A stretch of 59,621 bases of DNA. Source: Cyanobacteria bacterium SIG27. Its GTDB lineage: Bacteria; Cyanobacteriota; Vampirovibrionia; Gastranaerophilales; Gastranaerophilaceae. A model generated the notes under the pieces. The model was not told where the DNA came from and did not search any database. It saw only the letters and a program-made list of their open reading frames with translations. The translations under genes and the position numbers were made by a program. Location of the stretch: the NCBI GenBank assembly GCA_015152565.1, contig SUTT01000008.1, positions 1-59,621 of the forward strand, in the 5' to 3' direction. Shown in pieces: positions 31,993 through 40,871 of the stretch. The first letter of the stretch is position 1. The number at the start of each line of letters is the position of its first letter.

Positions 31993-33321
31993 TTATTTAC
32001 CAAAAAATATATCTAATGCGCATTTTAGTGCTGTTGTAATGTCTTTAAAAAGTTCATTAATTTTTCTATCTTTAAAAAAACTAAAGAAATATTTTCTAAT
32101 TTGTTGACTTTTTGAAACACAATTTGCACTTGTTATTATTTCAAAAAGTTGTTTGATTTTTTCTGGATAATATACCGATAACGAATGAGAGCGAGAGTAT
32201 AGATTTTCTAGTATATTTCTATAAGAGTATAAATCTTTTAAAATGAATGAGTTTTCAAGTTTTTTAGTATAAATTGAGAGCGTGTTTGCGCTATAATCAT
32301 CGTTTTCAAGTGCAATAAGGGCTGATTCTCCTGCGAGTTTTCCTGAAATTAGTGCAAAATTTGTTCCTTCGAAATGAACTCCGTTAACAAACCCTGCGGC
32401 ATCTCCTGCAATAATTACACCGTTTGAAGTTAGTTTGGGGATTTTTTTATATCCGCCTTCTGGAATTAAATGTGCGCTATATTCAATTGTTTGTCCGTTT
32501 TTAATTAATGGAGCAATGTCAGGATGTTGTTTTACTTCATCTAAAATCATATTGATATTTAATTTGTTTTTGGATAAATCAGCTAAATTTACCCCAACAC
32601 CAAGCATAACCGTATCTTTAAAAGTGTATAAAAATGTCATCATAAAAAGATTTTTATATTCTTTTAAAGCGCCAAAGCTTGAGCCAAAATATTGTTTATT
32701 AACCCCGTTTGTTAAATCGTCTTTTAGGTTGAACCTTTCTTCGATTGTTTTTTTATCAAGTTTTATTGCTTCTTTAATTGATAAAATCATATCTTTGGGT
32801 TTATAATCGTTTCTTAATTTTAATTCACGAGCTAAAAGCGAGTTAACTCCATCCGCTAAAATTGTAATTGGTGCATAATATTTTTCATATTCTGTTTGAA
32901 TGCCAACAACGCAATTATTTTCTTGGATTAAATTGGTTACTAAAGTGTTTGGAATATAATATACTCCATTTTCCTTTGCGATTTCTATCATTTGGCTTTC
33001 TAAGTTGAAGCGTTTGATAGCGTATGCGTACTTTGAGCTTGAATCTTTATATGTTAAATCGAAAGAGCTTGTTTCATTTAAAAAAGACCAAGTGTGAGAA
33101 TTGATTATTCTTTCATATTTGATTTTTTCAAAGTCATCTTCAAAAACTTCTTTAAGAGCTGTGGTGTAAACCGCTCCGCCATACATATTTTTAGAGCCTG
33201 GGTATTGAGATCTATCCACTAAAATTACACGTTTACCTTTTTTTGCAACACTTAATGCTGCTGCAATACCACTTGGACCTGCTCCAACAACTATAACATC
33301 TGCGCTAAATTTCGTATCCAT
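31993..33321 (-). CDS. FixC-like FAD-dependent oxidoreductase (ETF:quinone oxidoreductase family)
   Basis: About 442 residues from ATG 33321 (MDTKFSADVIVVGAGPSGIA). The FAD-binding GxGxxG is VVGAGPSGIAAAL at the N-terminus; other motifs are NMYGGAVYTTAL and GVIIAGDAAGFVNGVHFEGT (about 325-345), typical of FixC and related geranylgeranyl-reductase-like flavoproteins. With the FixX-like ferredoxin it resembles the electron-transfer half of FixABCX or ETF-QO. The ETF genes fixA/fixB are not in the window, so electron donor and acceptor are unknown. Promoter elements lie 7 nt before the start and no Shine-Dalgarno is present. Confidence 0.85.
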   Translation of the reverse strand: MDTKFSADVIVVGAGPSGIAAALSVAKKGKRVILVDRSQYPGSKNMYGGAVYTTALKEVFEDDFEKIKYERIINSHTWSFLNETSSFDLTYKDSSSKYAYAIKRFNLESQMIEIAKENGVYYIPNTLVTNLIQENNCVVGIQTEYEKYYAPITILADGVNSLLARELKLRNDYKPKDMILSIKEAIKLDKKTIEERFNLKDDLTNGVNKQYFGSSFGALKEYKNLFMMTFLYTFKDTVMLGVGVNLADLSKNKLNINMILDEVKQHPDIAPLIKNGQTIEYSAHLIPEGGYKKIPKLTSNGVIIAGDAAGFVNGVHFEGTNFALISGKLAGESALIALENDDYSANTLSIYTKKLENSFILKDLYSYRNILENLYSRSHSLSVYYPEKIKQLFEIITSANCVSKSQQIRKYFFSFFKDRKINELFKDITTALKCALDIFFGK

Positions 33322-33328
33322 AATTTTA

Positions 33329-33357
33329 ATTTTACGATTTATTTTACAAAATTGCAA
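33329..33357 (-). promoter_or_regulatory. promoter of the FixC-like operon, predicted leaderless
   Basis: Minus-strand -35 TTGCAA (33352-33357), 17-nt spacer, -10 TAAAAT (33329-33334), then 7 nt to ATG 33321. Confidence 0.7.
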
Positions 33358-33361
33358 TTAT

Positions 33362-33391
33362 TTGCCTTGACTATAACAAATAAGATAGAAT
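33362..33391 (+). promoter_or_regulatory. promoter of the glycosyltransferase gene, predicted leaderless
   Basis: -35 TTGCCT (33362-33367), 18-nt spacer, -10 TAGAAT (33386-33391), then 6 nt to ATG 33398. Almost back to back with the FixC-like promoter. Confidence 0.55.
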
Positions 33392-33397
33392 GTTTTT

Positions 33398-34513
33398 ATG
33401 AAAACTTTAAGTCTTGTGATACCTGTATATAACGAAGAAAAAACTTTAGAAAATATCGTTAAGAAAACTTTAATGATAGAAACCGATAAGCGTGCAATTG
33501 AAAATGATATTCAATTAGAGCTGATTTTAGTTGACGATTGTTCAAATGATAATAGCTTAAAAATCGCACAGGAGTTGGCTAAAAATAATTCAAAAATTAA
33601 AGTCTTTTCTCATAAGAAAAATCAAGGAAAAGGCGCAGCTTTAAAAACAGGTTTTCAGGGCGCAACAGGCGATTTTATCGGTATTCAAGATGCAGATAAC
33701 GAATATAATCCGTTTGATTATTTAAAATTAATCGAACCATTATTGGATGATAGGGCTGACGTTGTTTATGGTTCAAGATATTTAAAACAAGATACAAGAA
33801 GAATACTCTATTTTTGGCATACATTTATGAATAAGAGTTTAACGCTTTTAACTAATATGTATACAAATTTGGATATTACTGATATGGAAACTTGCTATAA
33901 GCTTTTTAAAAAAGATGTTATCAAATCGATTATTCCTAATTTAAAAGAAAATCGTTTTGGGTTTGAGCCGGAAGTTACAATATATGTTGCAAAAGGAAAA
34001 TATAGAGTATATGAGTGCGCTATAAGCTACAACCCAAGAACTTACGAAGAGGGTAAAAAAATCGGTGCAAAGGATGGTTTAAGGGCGCTTTATTGTATTC
34101 TTCATTACGGTGGGCAGTATGCGCCAATTCCAATGCAATTTTTATTATATTTATTCATTGGTGGAATTAGTGCAATAGTTAATATTTTAGCATTTTTGAT
34201 TTTAGCAAATATTTTTTCTAGTTTAGTTTTAAATATTGCTCTAGCATTTGCACTAAGTGCTTTAGTTAATTATTTATTATGTATTGCATTATTATTTAAA
34301 CACAAAGCTCGCTGGAATTCATTTGGGGAGATAGTTACTTATTTAATAACTCTAGTTATCATGGGCGCAATTGATTATTATGTTACTTATTGGTTATTGT
34401 TAGCAGGTTTAGGAAATTTTTGGGCAAAGGCATTATCAAGTTTAATTGGGGTTATTGGAAATTTTGTGTTAAGGAAATATTTTGTGTTTCCTGAAAAGAA
34501 ACAAAAGTGTTAA
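33398..34513 (+). CDS. family 2 glycosyltransferase fused to a GtrA-like membrane domain
   Basis: 371 residues. The N-terminal GT-A domain (about 1-235) is of the dolichol-/polyprenyl-phosphate sugar synthase type: LSLVIPVYNEEKTLENIVKK, LILVDDCSNDNS, GKGAALKTGFQGATGDFIGI and the DADNEYNP metal motif. It is followed by about four hydrophobic helices (about 245-365, PMQFLLYLFIGGISAIVNIL onward) of the GtrA/DPMS class, here fused instead of separate. The enzyme should load a sugar onto a lipid carrier and help flip it for glycosylation of surface polymers or proteins. The start has no Shine-Dalgarno. Confidence 0.9.
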   Translation: MKTLSLVIPVYNEEKTLENIVKKTLMIETDKRAIENDIQLELILVDDCSNDNSLKIAQELAKNNSKIKVFSHKKNQGKGAALKTGFQGATGDFIGIQDADNEYNPFDYLKLIEPLLDDRADVVYGSRYLKQDTRRILYFWHTFMNKSLTLLTNMYTNLDITDMETCYKLFKKDVIKSIIPNLKENRFGFEPEVTIYVAKGKYRVYECAISYNPRTYEEGKKIGAKDGLRALYCILHYGGQYAPIPMQFLLYLFIGGISAIVNILAFLILANIFSSLVLNIALAFALSALVNYLLCIALLFKHKARWNSFGEIVTYLITLVIMGAIDYYVTYWLLLAGLGNFWAKALSSLIGVIGNFVLRKYFVFPEKKQKC

Positions 34514-34544
34514 CTTTTATAAAAACCTTGTGTTTTAATTTAAT

Positions 34545-34553
34545 TGCTATAAT
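34545..34553 (+). promoter_or_regulatory. extended -10 promoter of the PBP1A gene
   Basis: TGCTATAAT at 34545-34553 (TGn plus consensus TATAAT) ends 8 nt before ATG 34562; leaderless or nearly so. Confidence 0.65.
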
Positions 34554-34561
34554 ATAAACTT

Positions 34562-36667
34562 ATGAATAGTGTCAGAAGAAAAAGAACAGTAAAAAAGGGG
34601 CCTAGAAAAAGAAATATTTTTCTTTGCTTTTTTTCGATGTGCGTAGCAGCTCTCACCGCTGCGATTTTAGCTTTTAATTTATATCTAGCGAGTTTGCAAC
34701 CGATATCCAACTTTGAAGATATTAAACCAAACCCTGTTACTACAATATATTCAGCAGATGGTGAAGTTATTAAAACTTTTACTGCTTTTAAATTTGAAAA
34801 AGTTTCAATTGATAGAATTCCGACATATTTAAAACAAGCGGTCATTGCAACAGAAGATAAGAACTTTTATAGACACAGAGGTTTTGATACGGTAGGTATG
34901 ATTAGATCTACCATAGCAAATATTATGTCTGGTTCTGTTAAGCAGGGTGCTTCCACTATTACGCAGCAATTAGCAAGAATTTTATTCTTGTCAAACGAAA
35001 GAACTTTTGATAGAAAAATTAAAGAACTAATTATTGCACACAGAATTGAAAAAACAATTTCTAAAGATGAAATTTTGGAAATGTACTTAAATTCTGTTTA
35101 TCTTGGCTCTGGTGTTTATGGGGTTTCAAGTGCAGCTAGAACATTCTTTGATAAAGACTTATCTCAATTGACTTTAGCAGAACAAGCTCTGATTGCGGGT
35201 TTACCGCAAGCTCCTTCAATTTATTCTCCTTTTGCTAATAAAAATGCAGGTTTGAAAAGAAGAAATCAAGTTTTAAAAAGGATGTATAGAAATAAATACA
35301 TCACGGAAGAGCAAATGGAAGCTGCTCAAAAGGAGGGACTCAAGTTATCAAATAAACCCAGGATTTATTCGTATAACAAAGCACCCTACTTTATAGATTT
35401 TGTTTTAAACGAATTAAAAAATATTGGTTTTGAAGAACAAGAAATTTCACAAGGTGGTTTAAAAATATACACTACTCTTGATTATAAATCTCAAAACGTT
35501 GCGCAATCAACAGCAAACTCTGCGCTAAATAACGCTGGCTTAACAAAGCCAACAAACCAAATTGCGCTATTTTCATTTTCACCTACAACAGGTAGAATTT
35601 ATTCATATATTGGCGGAAAAAACTATGAACAAAGCCAATATGATAGGGTTTCAAAAGCAGTACGACCTTCAGGTTCTTCTTTCAAGCCTTTTGTATATGC
35701 AACTGCACTGCAACAAGGCGTAACAGTGGATGATATTATCGAAGATACGCCATTAACAATTCAAGATTGGTCACCTAAAAACTATGGTAAAAAATATCGT
35801 GGTAAAATTACCATTTGGCAAGCTTTGGCAATTTCATCAAATGTTGCCGCTGTTCGCTTGATTAAAAAATCTGGTATTGATGCCGTTATTCAAACCGCTC
35901 GTGAAATGGGTATTTCAACTCCATTAGCAAGCGATATGACTATAGCCTTAGGTTCAAATGGTGTTAAGCTTTATGATATGGTAGTTGCTTATGGTGCTTT
36001 TGCAAATGGTGGCTTTAGAGTTAGACCATATTGCGTTGAAAGAGTTGAAAATTCTCGTGGCGTTACAATTTATGAAAATTCAGGACCAAAAATTGTTAAG
36101 GTAATCAACTTTGAAACAGCAGCAGGCATGACATATATGCTCAGAAAAGTTGTTGAAGTAGGAACGGGTAAAGCTGCAAACTTTGCACCAAACGTTGCAG
36201 GTAAGACTGGAACGACAAATGATTATCGTGATGCTTGGTTTGTTGGTTATACTCCTGATATCGTAACCGGTGTTTGGGTTGGAAATGATAACAACTCTAA
36301 ACTTCCAGGTATTACAGGTGGCGCTATGCCTGCTAGAGTTTTTGCAGATTATATGAAAACAGCTACTCAAAACTTCCCAAAAAGTGTGTTTGATTATCCG
36401 TCTGTGGGTGGTGGTTCTTCAACTTATCTTAATATTGATGATGTAGTGGAAACTGTTGATGAAGCAGAAGAAAAAGAAGCAGATAAAAAGGTTTTAGAAG
36501 AGTCTAAAAAAGCTCCTAAAAATATTGAAGTTCAAACAAAACAAAATCAAATCGATCAAGTTAAACCTGTTAAACCTCAAAAACAATTTTTAGAAGATAG
36601 GGATGATTTGATTGAATATGATGATGAAAAACCTATTGAATCTTCAGTACCATTGCCTGGAATGTAA
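34562..36667 (+). CDS. mrcA: penicillin-binding protein 1A (bifunctional transglycosylase/transpeptidase)
   Basis: 701 residues. Basic N-terminus (NSVRRKRTVKKGPRKRN), one membrane helix (about 20-43), GT51 domain (about 85-255) with ATEDKNFYRHRGFD and GASTITQQLARILFL, and transpeptidase domain (about 320-600) with SxxK in PSGSSFKPFVYATAL, SxN in ISSNVAAVR and KTG in VAGKTGTTNDYRDAWF. The tail from about 630 is low complexity (Glu, Lys, Pro) and probably disordered. It polymerises and cross-links peptidoglycan. It ends directly against the convergent XRE gene of module B, with no room for a terminator. Confidence 0.94.
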   Translation: MNSVRRKRTVKKGPRKRNIFLCFFSMCVAALTAAILAFNLYLASLQPISNFEDIKPNPVTTIYSADGEVIKTFTAFKFEKVSIDRIPTYLKQAVIATEDKNFYRHRGFDTVGMIRSTIANIMSGSVKQGASTITQQLARILFLSNERTFDRKIKELIIAHRIEKTISKDEILEMYLNSVYLGSGVYGVSSAARTFFDKDLSQLTLAEQALIAGLPQAPSIYSPFANKNAGLKRRNQVLKRMYRNKYITEEQMEAAQKEGLKLSNKPRIYSYNKAPYFIDFVLNELKNIGFEEQEISQGGLKIYTTLDYKSQNVAQSTANSALNNAGLTKPTNQIALFSFSPTTGRIYSYIGGKNYEQSQYDRVSKAVRPSGSSFKPFVYATALQQGVTVDDIIEDTPLTIQDWSPKNYGKKYRGKITIWQALAISSNVAAVRLIKKSGIDAVIQTAREMGISTPLASDMTIALGSNGVKLYDMVVAYGAFANGGFRVRPYCVERVENSRGVTIYENSGPKIVKVINFETAAGMTYMLRKVVEVGTGKAANFAPNVAGKTGTTNDYRDAWFVGYTPDIVTGVWVGNDNNSKLPGITGGAMPARVFADYMKTATQNFPKSVFDYPSVGGGSSTYLNIDDVVETVDEAEEKEADKKVLEESKKAPKNIEVQTKQNQIDQVKPVKPQKQFLEDRDDLIEYDDEKPIESSVPLPGM

Positions 36668-36880
36668 CTAAAAATTTAAAAATTCCGATAAAGATAAATT
36701 GAAGGCTCTGGCAATTTTATTTAATTTACTAAATGTTATGTCGTTTTGTGCTGTTTCTATATTACCCAATGTAGAGCGACCTATTCCTGCTTTGAATGCC
36801 AAGTCATCTTGAGTAAAATTGTGAATTTTTCTCAATTCTTTAATCCTTGTTGCTAATTTTAAAAGCAGCTCCTTGTCCAT
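36668..36880 (-). CDS. XRE-family regulator of module B
   Basis: 70 residues, a lone Cro/C1 helix-turn-helix: LATRIKELRKIHNFTQDDLA, FKAGIGRSTLGNIETAQNDI, then a C-terminal helix ending LSEFLNF. Same size and position as the module A regulator, but the recognition helix differs (IGRSTLGNIE versus ISTDYLSEIE), which fits the different operator sequence. It is divergent from the HAD gene 64 bp away. The gene's stop touches the stop of PBP1A. Confidence 0.8.
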   Translation of the reverse strand: MDKELLLKLATRIKELRKIHNFTQDDLAFKAGIGRSTLGNIETAQNDITFSKLNKIARAFNLSLSEFLNF

Positions 36881-36885
36881 TTTTA

Positions 36886-36933
36886 AATTGTCCGCTATAA
36901 TGACTATATGAACAAACCGCTAGACGGACAATT
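36886..36933. promoter_or_regulatory. module B divergent promoter with inverted-repeat operator
   Basis: Inverted repeat AATTGTCCG (36886-36894) and CGGACAATT (36925-36933), perfect over 9 bp and extendable to CTA/TAG with one bulged base, 30 bp apart. CTATAATGACTATATG between the arms supplies -10-like elements. A third partial site (TTGTCC) lies at 36874-36879 in the XRE start. Binding by the XRE product is inferred. Confidence 0.6.
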
Positions 36934-36944
36934 AGGAGATGATA

Positions 36945-37286
36945 ATGTTTATTAAAAAAATATTAATCGATTTAGATGGTGTATTAAACCAATATGGCAA
37001 TGAAAAATATGATGAAAATTCTATTCCGGCTTTAAAAGATGGTGCAAAAGAATTCTTGGAAAAACTTTCAAAAGAAGCTGAGCTTTACCTTTTTACAACA
37101 AGAAATTTAATGTTATCAACCAAGTGGTTAATCGATAATAATCTAGATTGTTATTTTAAAGATGTGACTAATATAAAAATTCCTGCTTATTTATACATAG
37201 ATGATAGAACAATTTGTTTTAAAGGTGATTATTTAAAAACCATAGAAGATATAAAAAATTTTAAGGTTTATTGGAAAACAAAATAA
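36945..37286 (+). CDS. minimal HAD-superfamily phosphatase-like protein, module B
   Basis: 113 residues from ATG 36945, with AGGAG about 6 nt upstream; ATG 36939 is too close to that site. Paralogue of the module A protein: IDLDGVLNQYGNEKYDEN (D9, D11), LYLFTTRNLMLSTKWLI and LYIDDRTICFKGDYLKT correspond position by position. It lacks a cap domain, so its active site is open to large substrates such as nucleic-acid ends or proteins; the real substrate is unknown. The rlmN promoter overlaps its last codons. Confidence 0.75.
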   Translation: MFIKKILIDLDGVLNQYGNEKYDENSIPALKDGAKEFLEKLSKEAELYLFTTRNLMLSTKWLIDNNLDCYFKDVTNIKIPAYLYIDDRTICFKGDYLKTIEDIKNFKVYWKTK

Positions 37287-37299
37287 ACCATGATAACAT
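37271..37299 (+). promoter_or_regulatory. rlmN promoter, predicted leaderless
   Basis: -35 TTGGAA (37271-37276), 17-nt spacer, -10 TAACAT (37294-37299), then 6 nt to ATG 37306. The -35 lies inside the 3' end of the HAD gene. Confidence 0.6.
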
Positions 37300-37305
37300 T
37301 TATCT

Positions 37306-38334
37306 ATGGAAAAAATTACGCTATCAAAATTTTCAAAAGAAGAACTTGTTGAATATATTGTTTCGCAAGGTGAAAAAAAATTTAGAGCAGAACAAATCCA
37401 CTCTTGGATATGGGCAAAAAATGCAAAGTCTTTTGATGATATGACAGATGTTAAAAAAGAATTTAGGCAATTTTTAAATGAAAATTGTCAAATATTAGAT
37501 TGCAAAATTAAAACTCGTCAAATTTCATCTGATGGAACAATTAAATATTTAATTGAGTTTAAAGATGGGCTTTGCGCAGAAACTGTCTTAATGCGTTTTG
37601 ATAATCGTTCCAACCTTTCCATGTGTGTTTCTTGTCAAGTTGGCTGTAAAATGGGCTGTAAATTTTGTGCAACAGGAAAAAATGGTTTTAAAAGAAACCT
37701 TGAAGCAAATGAAATTGTTTCTCAGATTTTGTTAGCACAAATGGATACTAATCTTAAAATTACAAATGTTGTATTTATGGGTCAAGGTGAACCATTAGAT
37801 AACTTTGAAAATATTAAAAAAGCAATTGAATTGATTAATAAAAATCTTCAAATTTCAATTCGTAGAATGACGCTATCAACATCAGGTATTGTTCCAAAAA
37901 TATACGAATTAGCAAAAAATGACTTAATTCCAACACTAGCGATTTCTTTGCATGCGCCAAACCATACTATAAGAGAAAAAATTATGCCAATTGAAAAAAG
38001 GTATAATATTGAAGAATTAAAAAAAGCACTAAAAGAGTTTAACAAAGTTACAAAAGATAGAATTACTATTGAGTATATTTTAATTGGCGGATTAAACGAC
38101 ACAAAAGAATGCGCACTGGAATTAATTGAATTTTTAAAAGATATTAAATGCAACATTAATTTAATTCCATATAATCCTGTTGATGATGACAACGGATTTA
38201 AAAAGCCAATTAAAAAAGATATGTTAAAGTTTAAATATCTTCTTGAAGCTTCAGGTAAAAAAGTCACAATTAGACTTGAACGAGGGGCAGATATTGACGC
38301 TGCGTGCGGTCAATTGGCAGGAAAGCAAGCTTAA
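37306..38334 (+). CDS. rlmN: 23S rRNA (adenine2503-C2)/tRNA A37 methyltransferase RlmN
   Basis: 342 residues, typical length. Radical-SAM cluster motif CxxxCxxC in [19 protein letters not shown] (about 115-125); [11 protein letters not shown] and [12 protein letters not shown] follow as in the family; the C-terminal Cys in [11 protein letters not shown] (about 335) is the one methylated during catalysis, and the mid-chain Cys108 region (SMCVSCQVG) is present. It methylates A2503 of 23S rRNA and A37 of some tRNAs. Its stop overlaps the convergent DUF711 gene in a TTAA. Confidence 0.95.
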   Translation: MEKITLSKFSKEELVEYIVSQGEKKFRAEQIHSWIWAKNAKSFDDMTDVKKEFRQFLNENCQILDCKIKTRQISSDGTIKYLIEFKDGLCAETVLMRFDNRSNLSMCVSCQVGCKMGCKFCATGKNGFKRNLEANEIVSQILLAQMDTNLKITNVVFMGQGEPLDNFENIKKAIELINKNLQISIRRMTLSTSGIVPKIYELAKNDLIPTLAISLHAPNHTIREKIMPIEKRYNIEELKKALKEFNKVTKDRITIEYILIGGLNDTKECALELIEFLKDIKCNINLIPYNPVDDDNGFKKPIKKDMLKFKYLLEASGKKVTIRLERGADIDAACGQLAGKQA

Positions 38335-39698
38335 TTATTTAAACTGTGTAATGGAGCAGGAACTCTTCCGCCTCTATTTACAAATGTTTCAGATGAATAG
38401 CCGTTTACTTTCATAATAGGAGCAGAGCCTAAAAGACCGCCAAATTCGGCACTATCGCCAACACCTTTTCCAATAACCGGAATAATTCTAACTGCTGTTG
38501 TTTTTTTGTTAATCATACCAATTGCCATTTCATCTGCGATAATGCCAGCAATAGTAGAATTTGGAGTATCTCCAGGAATTGCAATCATATCAAGACCAAC
38601 GGAACAAACGCTTGTCATTGCTTCAAGTTTATCGATTGTTAATGAACCGATTGATGCTGCTTCAATCATTCCTGCATCTTCTGAAACAGGAATAAAAGCA
38701 CCGGATAAACCACCAACATAGCTTGAAGCCATAATTCCACCTTTTTTAACTGCGTCATTAAGCATAGCTAAAGCCATTGTGGTACCGTGGCAACCTGCTT
38801 GCTCTAGACCCATAGCTTTAAAAATTTCAGCCACGCTATCACCTTGAAGTGGTGTTGGAGCTAAAGAAAGGTCAATTATTCCAAAAGGAATATCAAGTTT
38901 TTTAGCTAATTTTCTTCCAATAACTTCACCTGCTGCGGTGATTTTGTATGCCATTTTTTTAATACAAGAAGCAACTTCTCCAAAATCAGCCGTTTTAGGC
39001 AATTGCGCTATAGCGCTTGAAACAACCCCGGGACCTGATACACCAATATTGATTGCGCATTCTGGTTCGTTTACTCCGCAAAAAGCTCCAGCCATAAATG
39101 GGTTATCTGTTACTGCGTTACAAAAACATACAAATTTAGCTGCACCAATAGAATCATTATCTTTTGTTAAAGTGGCAGTTTGTTTAATAACATCTGCTGT
39201 TTTTAAAACAGCGTCCATATTAATACCTGCTTTTGAAGTTCCAAGGTTAACTGAAGAACAAAGTTTATTTGTGCTTGCAAGAGCTTCAGGGATTTGTTCA
39301 AAAAATCTTAAATCGCCTTTTGTAAAGCCTTTGTCAACTAAAGCAGAAAAACCGCCAATAAAATCAACTCCAACTTCAGCGCCTGCTTTATCAATCATCT
39401 GAGCAAGATAAACATAATCAACATTGTCGCAACTTTCCCCAATTAAAGATATTGGAGTTAGTGCTATTCTTTTATTAACAATTGGGATAGAATATTCGTT
39501 TTCAATTTCAGAAGCAAAAGAAACCAAATTTGAAGCATATTTTAAAATTTTATCGTAAATCTTATTTGCTGTTGTTTTGGTGTCTGTACTGCAACAATCT
39601 CTTAAACTTAAAGAAAGCGTTGTTGTTCTGATATCTAGGTGATGGATTTTTACCATCTCAATTGTTTCTATAATTTGTTGTTGATTAAAATTTGTCAT
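38331..39698 (-). CDS. UPF0210/DUF711 (PFL-like) family protein
   Basis: 455 residues matching the UPF0210 pattern: [21 protein letters not shown] near the start, [39 protein letters not shown] and [22 protein letters not shown]. The family is widely conserved in anaerobes, usually next to an ACT-domain protein (UPF0237), as here; it has a pyruvate-formate-lyase-like fold but no established reaction. Last gene of the deoC operon. Confidence 0.9.
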   Translation of the reverse strand: MTNFNQQQIIETIEMVKIHHLDIRTTTLSLSLRDCCSTDTKTTANKIYDKILKYASNLVSFASEIENEYSIPIVNKRIALTPISLIGESCDNVDYVYLAQMIDKAGAEVGVDFIGGFSALVDKGFTKGDLRFFEQIPEALASTNKLCSSVNLGTSKAGINMDAVLKTADVIKQTATLTKDNDSIGAAKFVCFCNAVTDNPFMAGAFCGVNEPECAINIGVSGPGVVSSAIAQLPKTADFGEVASCIKKMAYKITAAGEVIGRKLAKKLDIPFGIIDLSLAPTPLQGDSVAEIFKAMGLEQAGCHGTTMALAMLNDAVKKGGIMASSYVGGLSGAFIPVSEDAGMIEAASIGSLTIDKLEAMTSVCSVGLDMIAIPGDTPNSTIAGIIADEMAIGMINKKTTAVRIIPVIGKGVGDSAEFGGLLGSAPIMKVNGYSSETFVNRGGRVPAPLHSLNN

Positions 39699-39718
39699 GT
39701 TGAACCTGTGTAGCTTAT

Positions 39719-40003
39719 CTATACTGTATGCATTTTGTCAAAAATATCTTTTTTTTGAACCCAAATTTCCATTTGAAGTTCTTCGCCAAGAGCCATCATA
39801 GCGTCTTTAAATTCTTTAAAAGAAACTTCTAATTTTGAAATATCGCATAACATCATCATTGCAAAATTATCTTGCATAATTGTTTGCTTAATATCTTCAA
39901 TGTTAACGCTAAATTGCAAAAGTTTATTTGAAACTCCTGCAACAATACCGATTTTATCGTTTCCTGAAACAGTTATAATAACTTGATTATCTGCTTTATT
40001 CAT
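39719..40003 (-). CDS. ACT-domain protein (UPF0237 family)
   Basis: 94 residues that are a single ACT domain: [20 protein letters not shown] opens the beta-alpha-beta fold, followed by [23 protein letters not shown] domains bind amino acids or other small ligands; this one probably regulates the DUF711 protein encoded 20 nt downstream, its usual partner. Overlaps the preceding gene by 1 nt. Confidence 0.9.
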   Translation of the reverse strand: MNKADNQVIITVSGNDKIGIVAGVSNKLLQFSVNIEDIKQTIMQDNFAMMMLCDISKLEVSFKEFKDAMMALGEELQMEIWVQKKDIFDKMHTV

Positions 40004-40200
40004 TATTTTACATCTTCCTTAATAACAATTAAATTATTCATTATTTTCATAGCAACGGTTGGAAATACAACATTTTTAAGTCCATCTGCAACCGAAACAA
40101 CACTTCCAGCTTTAAGAGTTACTTCCTCACCTTTATACATAAATGTGTAGTCTGTATCTCTATCGGATCTGATTGTGATTTTGTTTTCTTCTTTTGTCAT
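40003..40200 (-). CDS. small protein of unknown function between deoC and the ACT gene
   Basis: 65 residues, predicted mostly beta (ITIRSDRDTDYTFMYKGEEV, TLKAGSVVSVADGLKNVVFP). No signal peptide, Cys or known motif. It overlaps both neighbours by 1 nt (TAATG type), so it is a genuine coupled gene despite its size. Function unknown. Confidence 0.7.
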   Translation of the reverse strand: MTKEENKITIRSDRDTDYTFMYKGEEVTLKAGSVVSVADGLKNVVFPTVAMKIMNNLIVIKEDVK

Positions 40201-40859
40201 TACCTTTCTCCTAAAATAATATCAACACCACTTGATGTTCCTAATCTTGAAGCACCTGCGTTAATTAAATTTATTGCATCTTGATATGTTTTAATTCCAC
40301 CAGAAGCTTTAACTTCAAGCCCATAAGGCGAAACAATTTCATACATTAATTTGACATCTTCAATGCGAGCGCCCACGCCACCTTTCACAAAACCGGTTGA
40401 TGTTTTAACAAAATTAGCGCCGTTATCTGCTGCAATTTTAGATGCAATTGCAATTTCATCTTTTGTTAATAAATCTGTTTCTAAAATAACTTTTAAATTA
40501 TTATTCTTACAAACATCTTTTGTTTTAATGATGTCATATTCTACTTTTTTATAGTCTTTATTTTTTAGCGCTGCAACATTTAAAACAGTATCGATTTCGT
40601 CTGCGCCAAATTCTAAAGCTTGTGAAGTTTGAAAAAGTGTTGTTTCAATGGTGTTGCTTGCAAGTGGAAAATTAACCACAGTTACAATTTTAACTTCACT
40701 TCCTTCCAATAATTCTTTTATTGGCTTAATATAATTTGGATTAATGCATACACCAAAAAAATTATGTTTAATAGCATCATTGGCTAATTTTTCGATATCA
40801 GCTATAGTTGCGTCTGTTTTTAAAATTGTGTGTTCAATATAATTGCATAATTTTTTCAT
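40200..40859 (-). CDS. deoC: deoxyribose-phosphate aldolase
   Basis: 219 residues. The Schiff-base Lys is in NFVKTSTGFVKGGVG (about residue 150), the second catalytic Lys in GLEVKASGGIKTY (about 180), and GADEIDTVLNVAALK (about 92) carries the family Asp. It splits 2-deoxyribose 5-phosphate into glyceraldehyde 3-phosphate and acetaldehyde in nucleoside breakdown. Head of a four-gene operon with the 65-residue, ACT and DUF711 genes. TATAAT at 40866-40871 is only 6 nt before ATG. Confidence 0.95.
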   Translation of the reverse strand: MKKLCNYIEHTILKTDATIADIEKLANDAIKHNFFGVCINPNYIKPIKELLEGSEVKIVTVVNFPLASNTIETTLFQTSQALEFGADEIDTVLNVAALKNKDYKKVEYDIIKTKDVCKNNNLKVILETDLLTKDEIAIASKIAADNGANFVKTSTGFVKGGVGARIEDVKLMYEIVSPYGLEVKASGGIKTYQDAINLINAGASRLGTSSGVDIILGER

Positions 40860-40865
40860 AAAACA

Positions 40866-40871
40866 ATTATA
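40866..40871 (-). promoter_or_regulatory. -10 element of the deoC operon
   Basis: Minus-strand consensus TATAAT, 6 nt from ATG 40859; no good -35 and no Shine-Dalgarno, so a leaderless start is likely. It also lies at the stop of the dehydrogenase gene (40867), so transcription from upstream could also contribute. Confidence 0.5.

Noticed and set aside
38938-39402. A 154-codon plus-strand reading frame opposite the DUF711 gene
   Set aside because: Antisense shadow of a conserved protein; no motif and no start signals.
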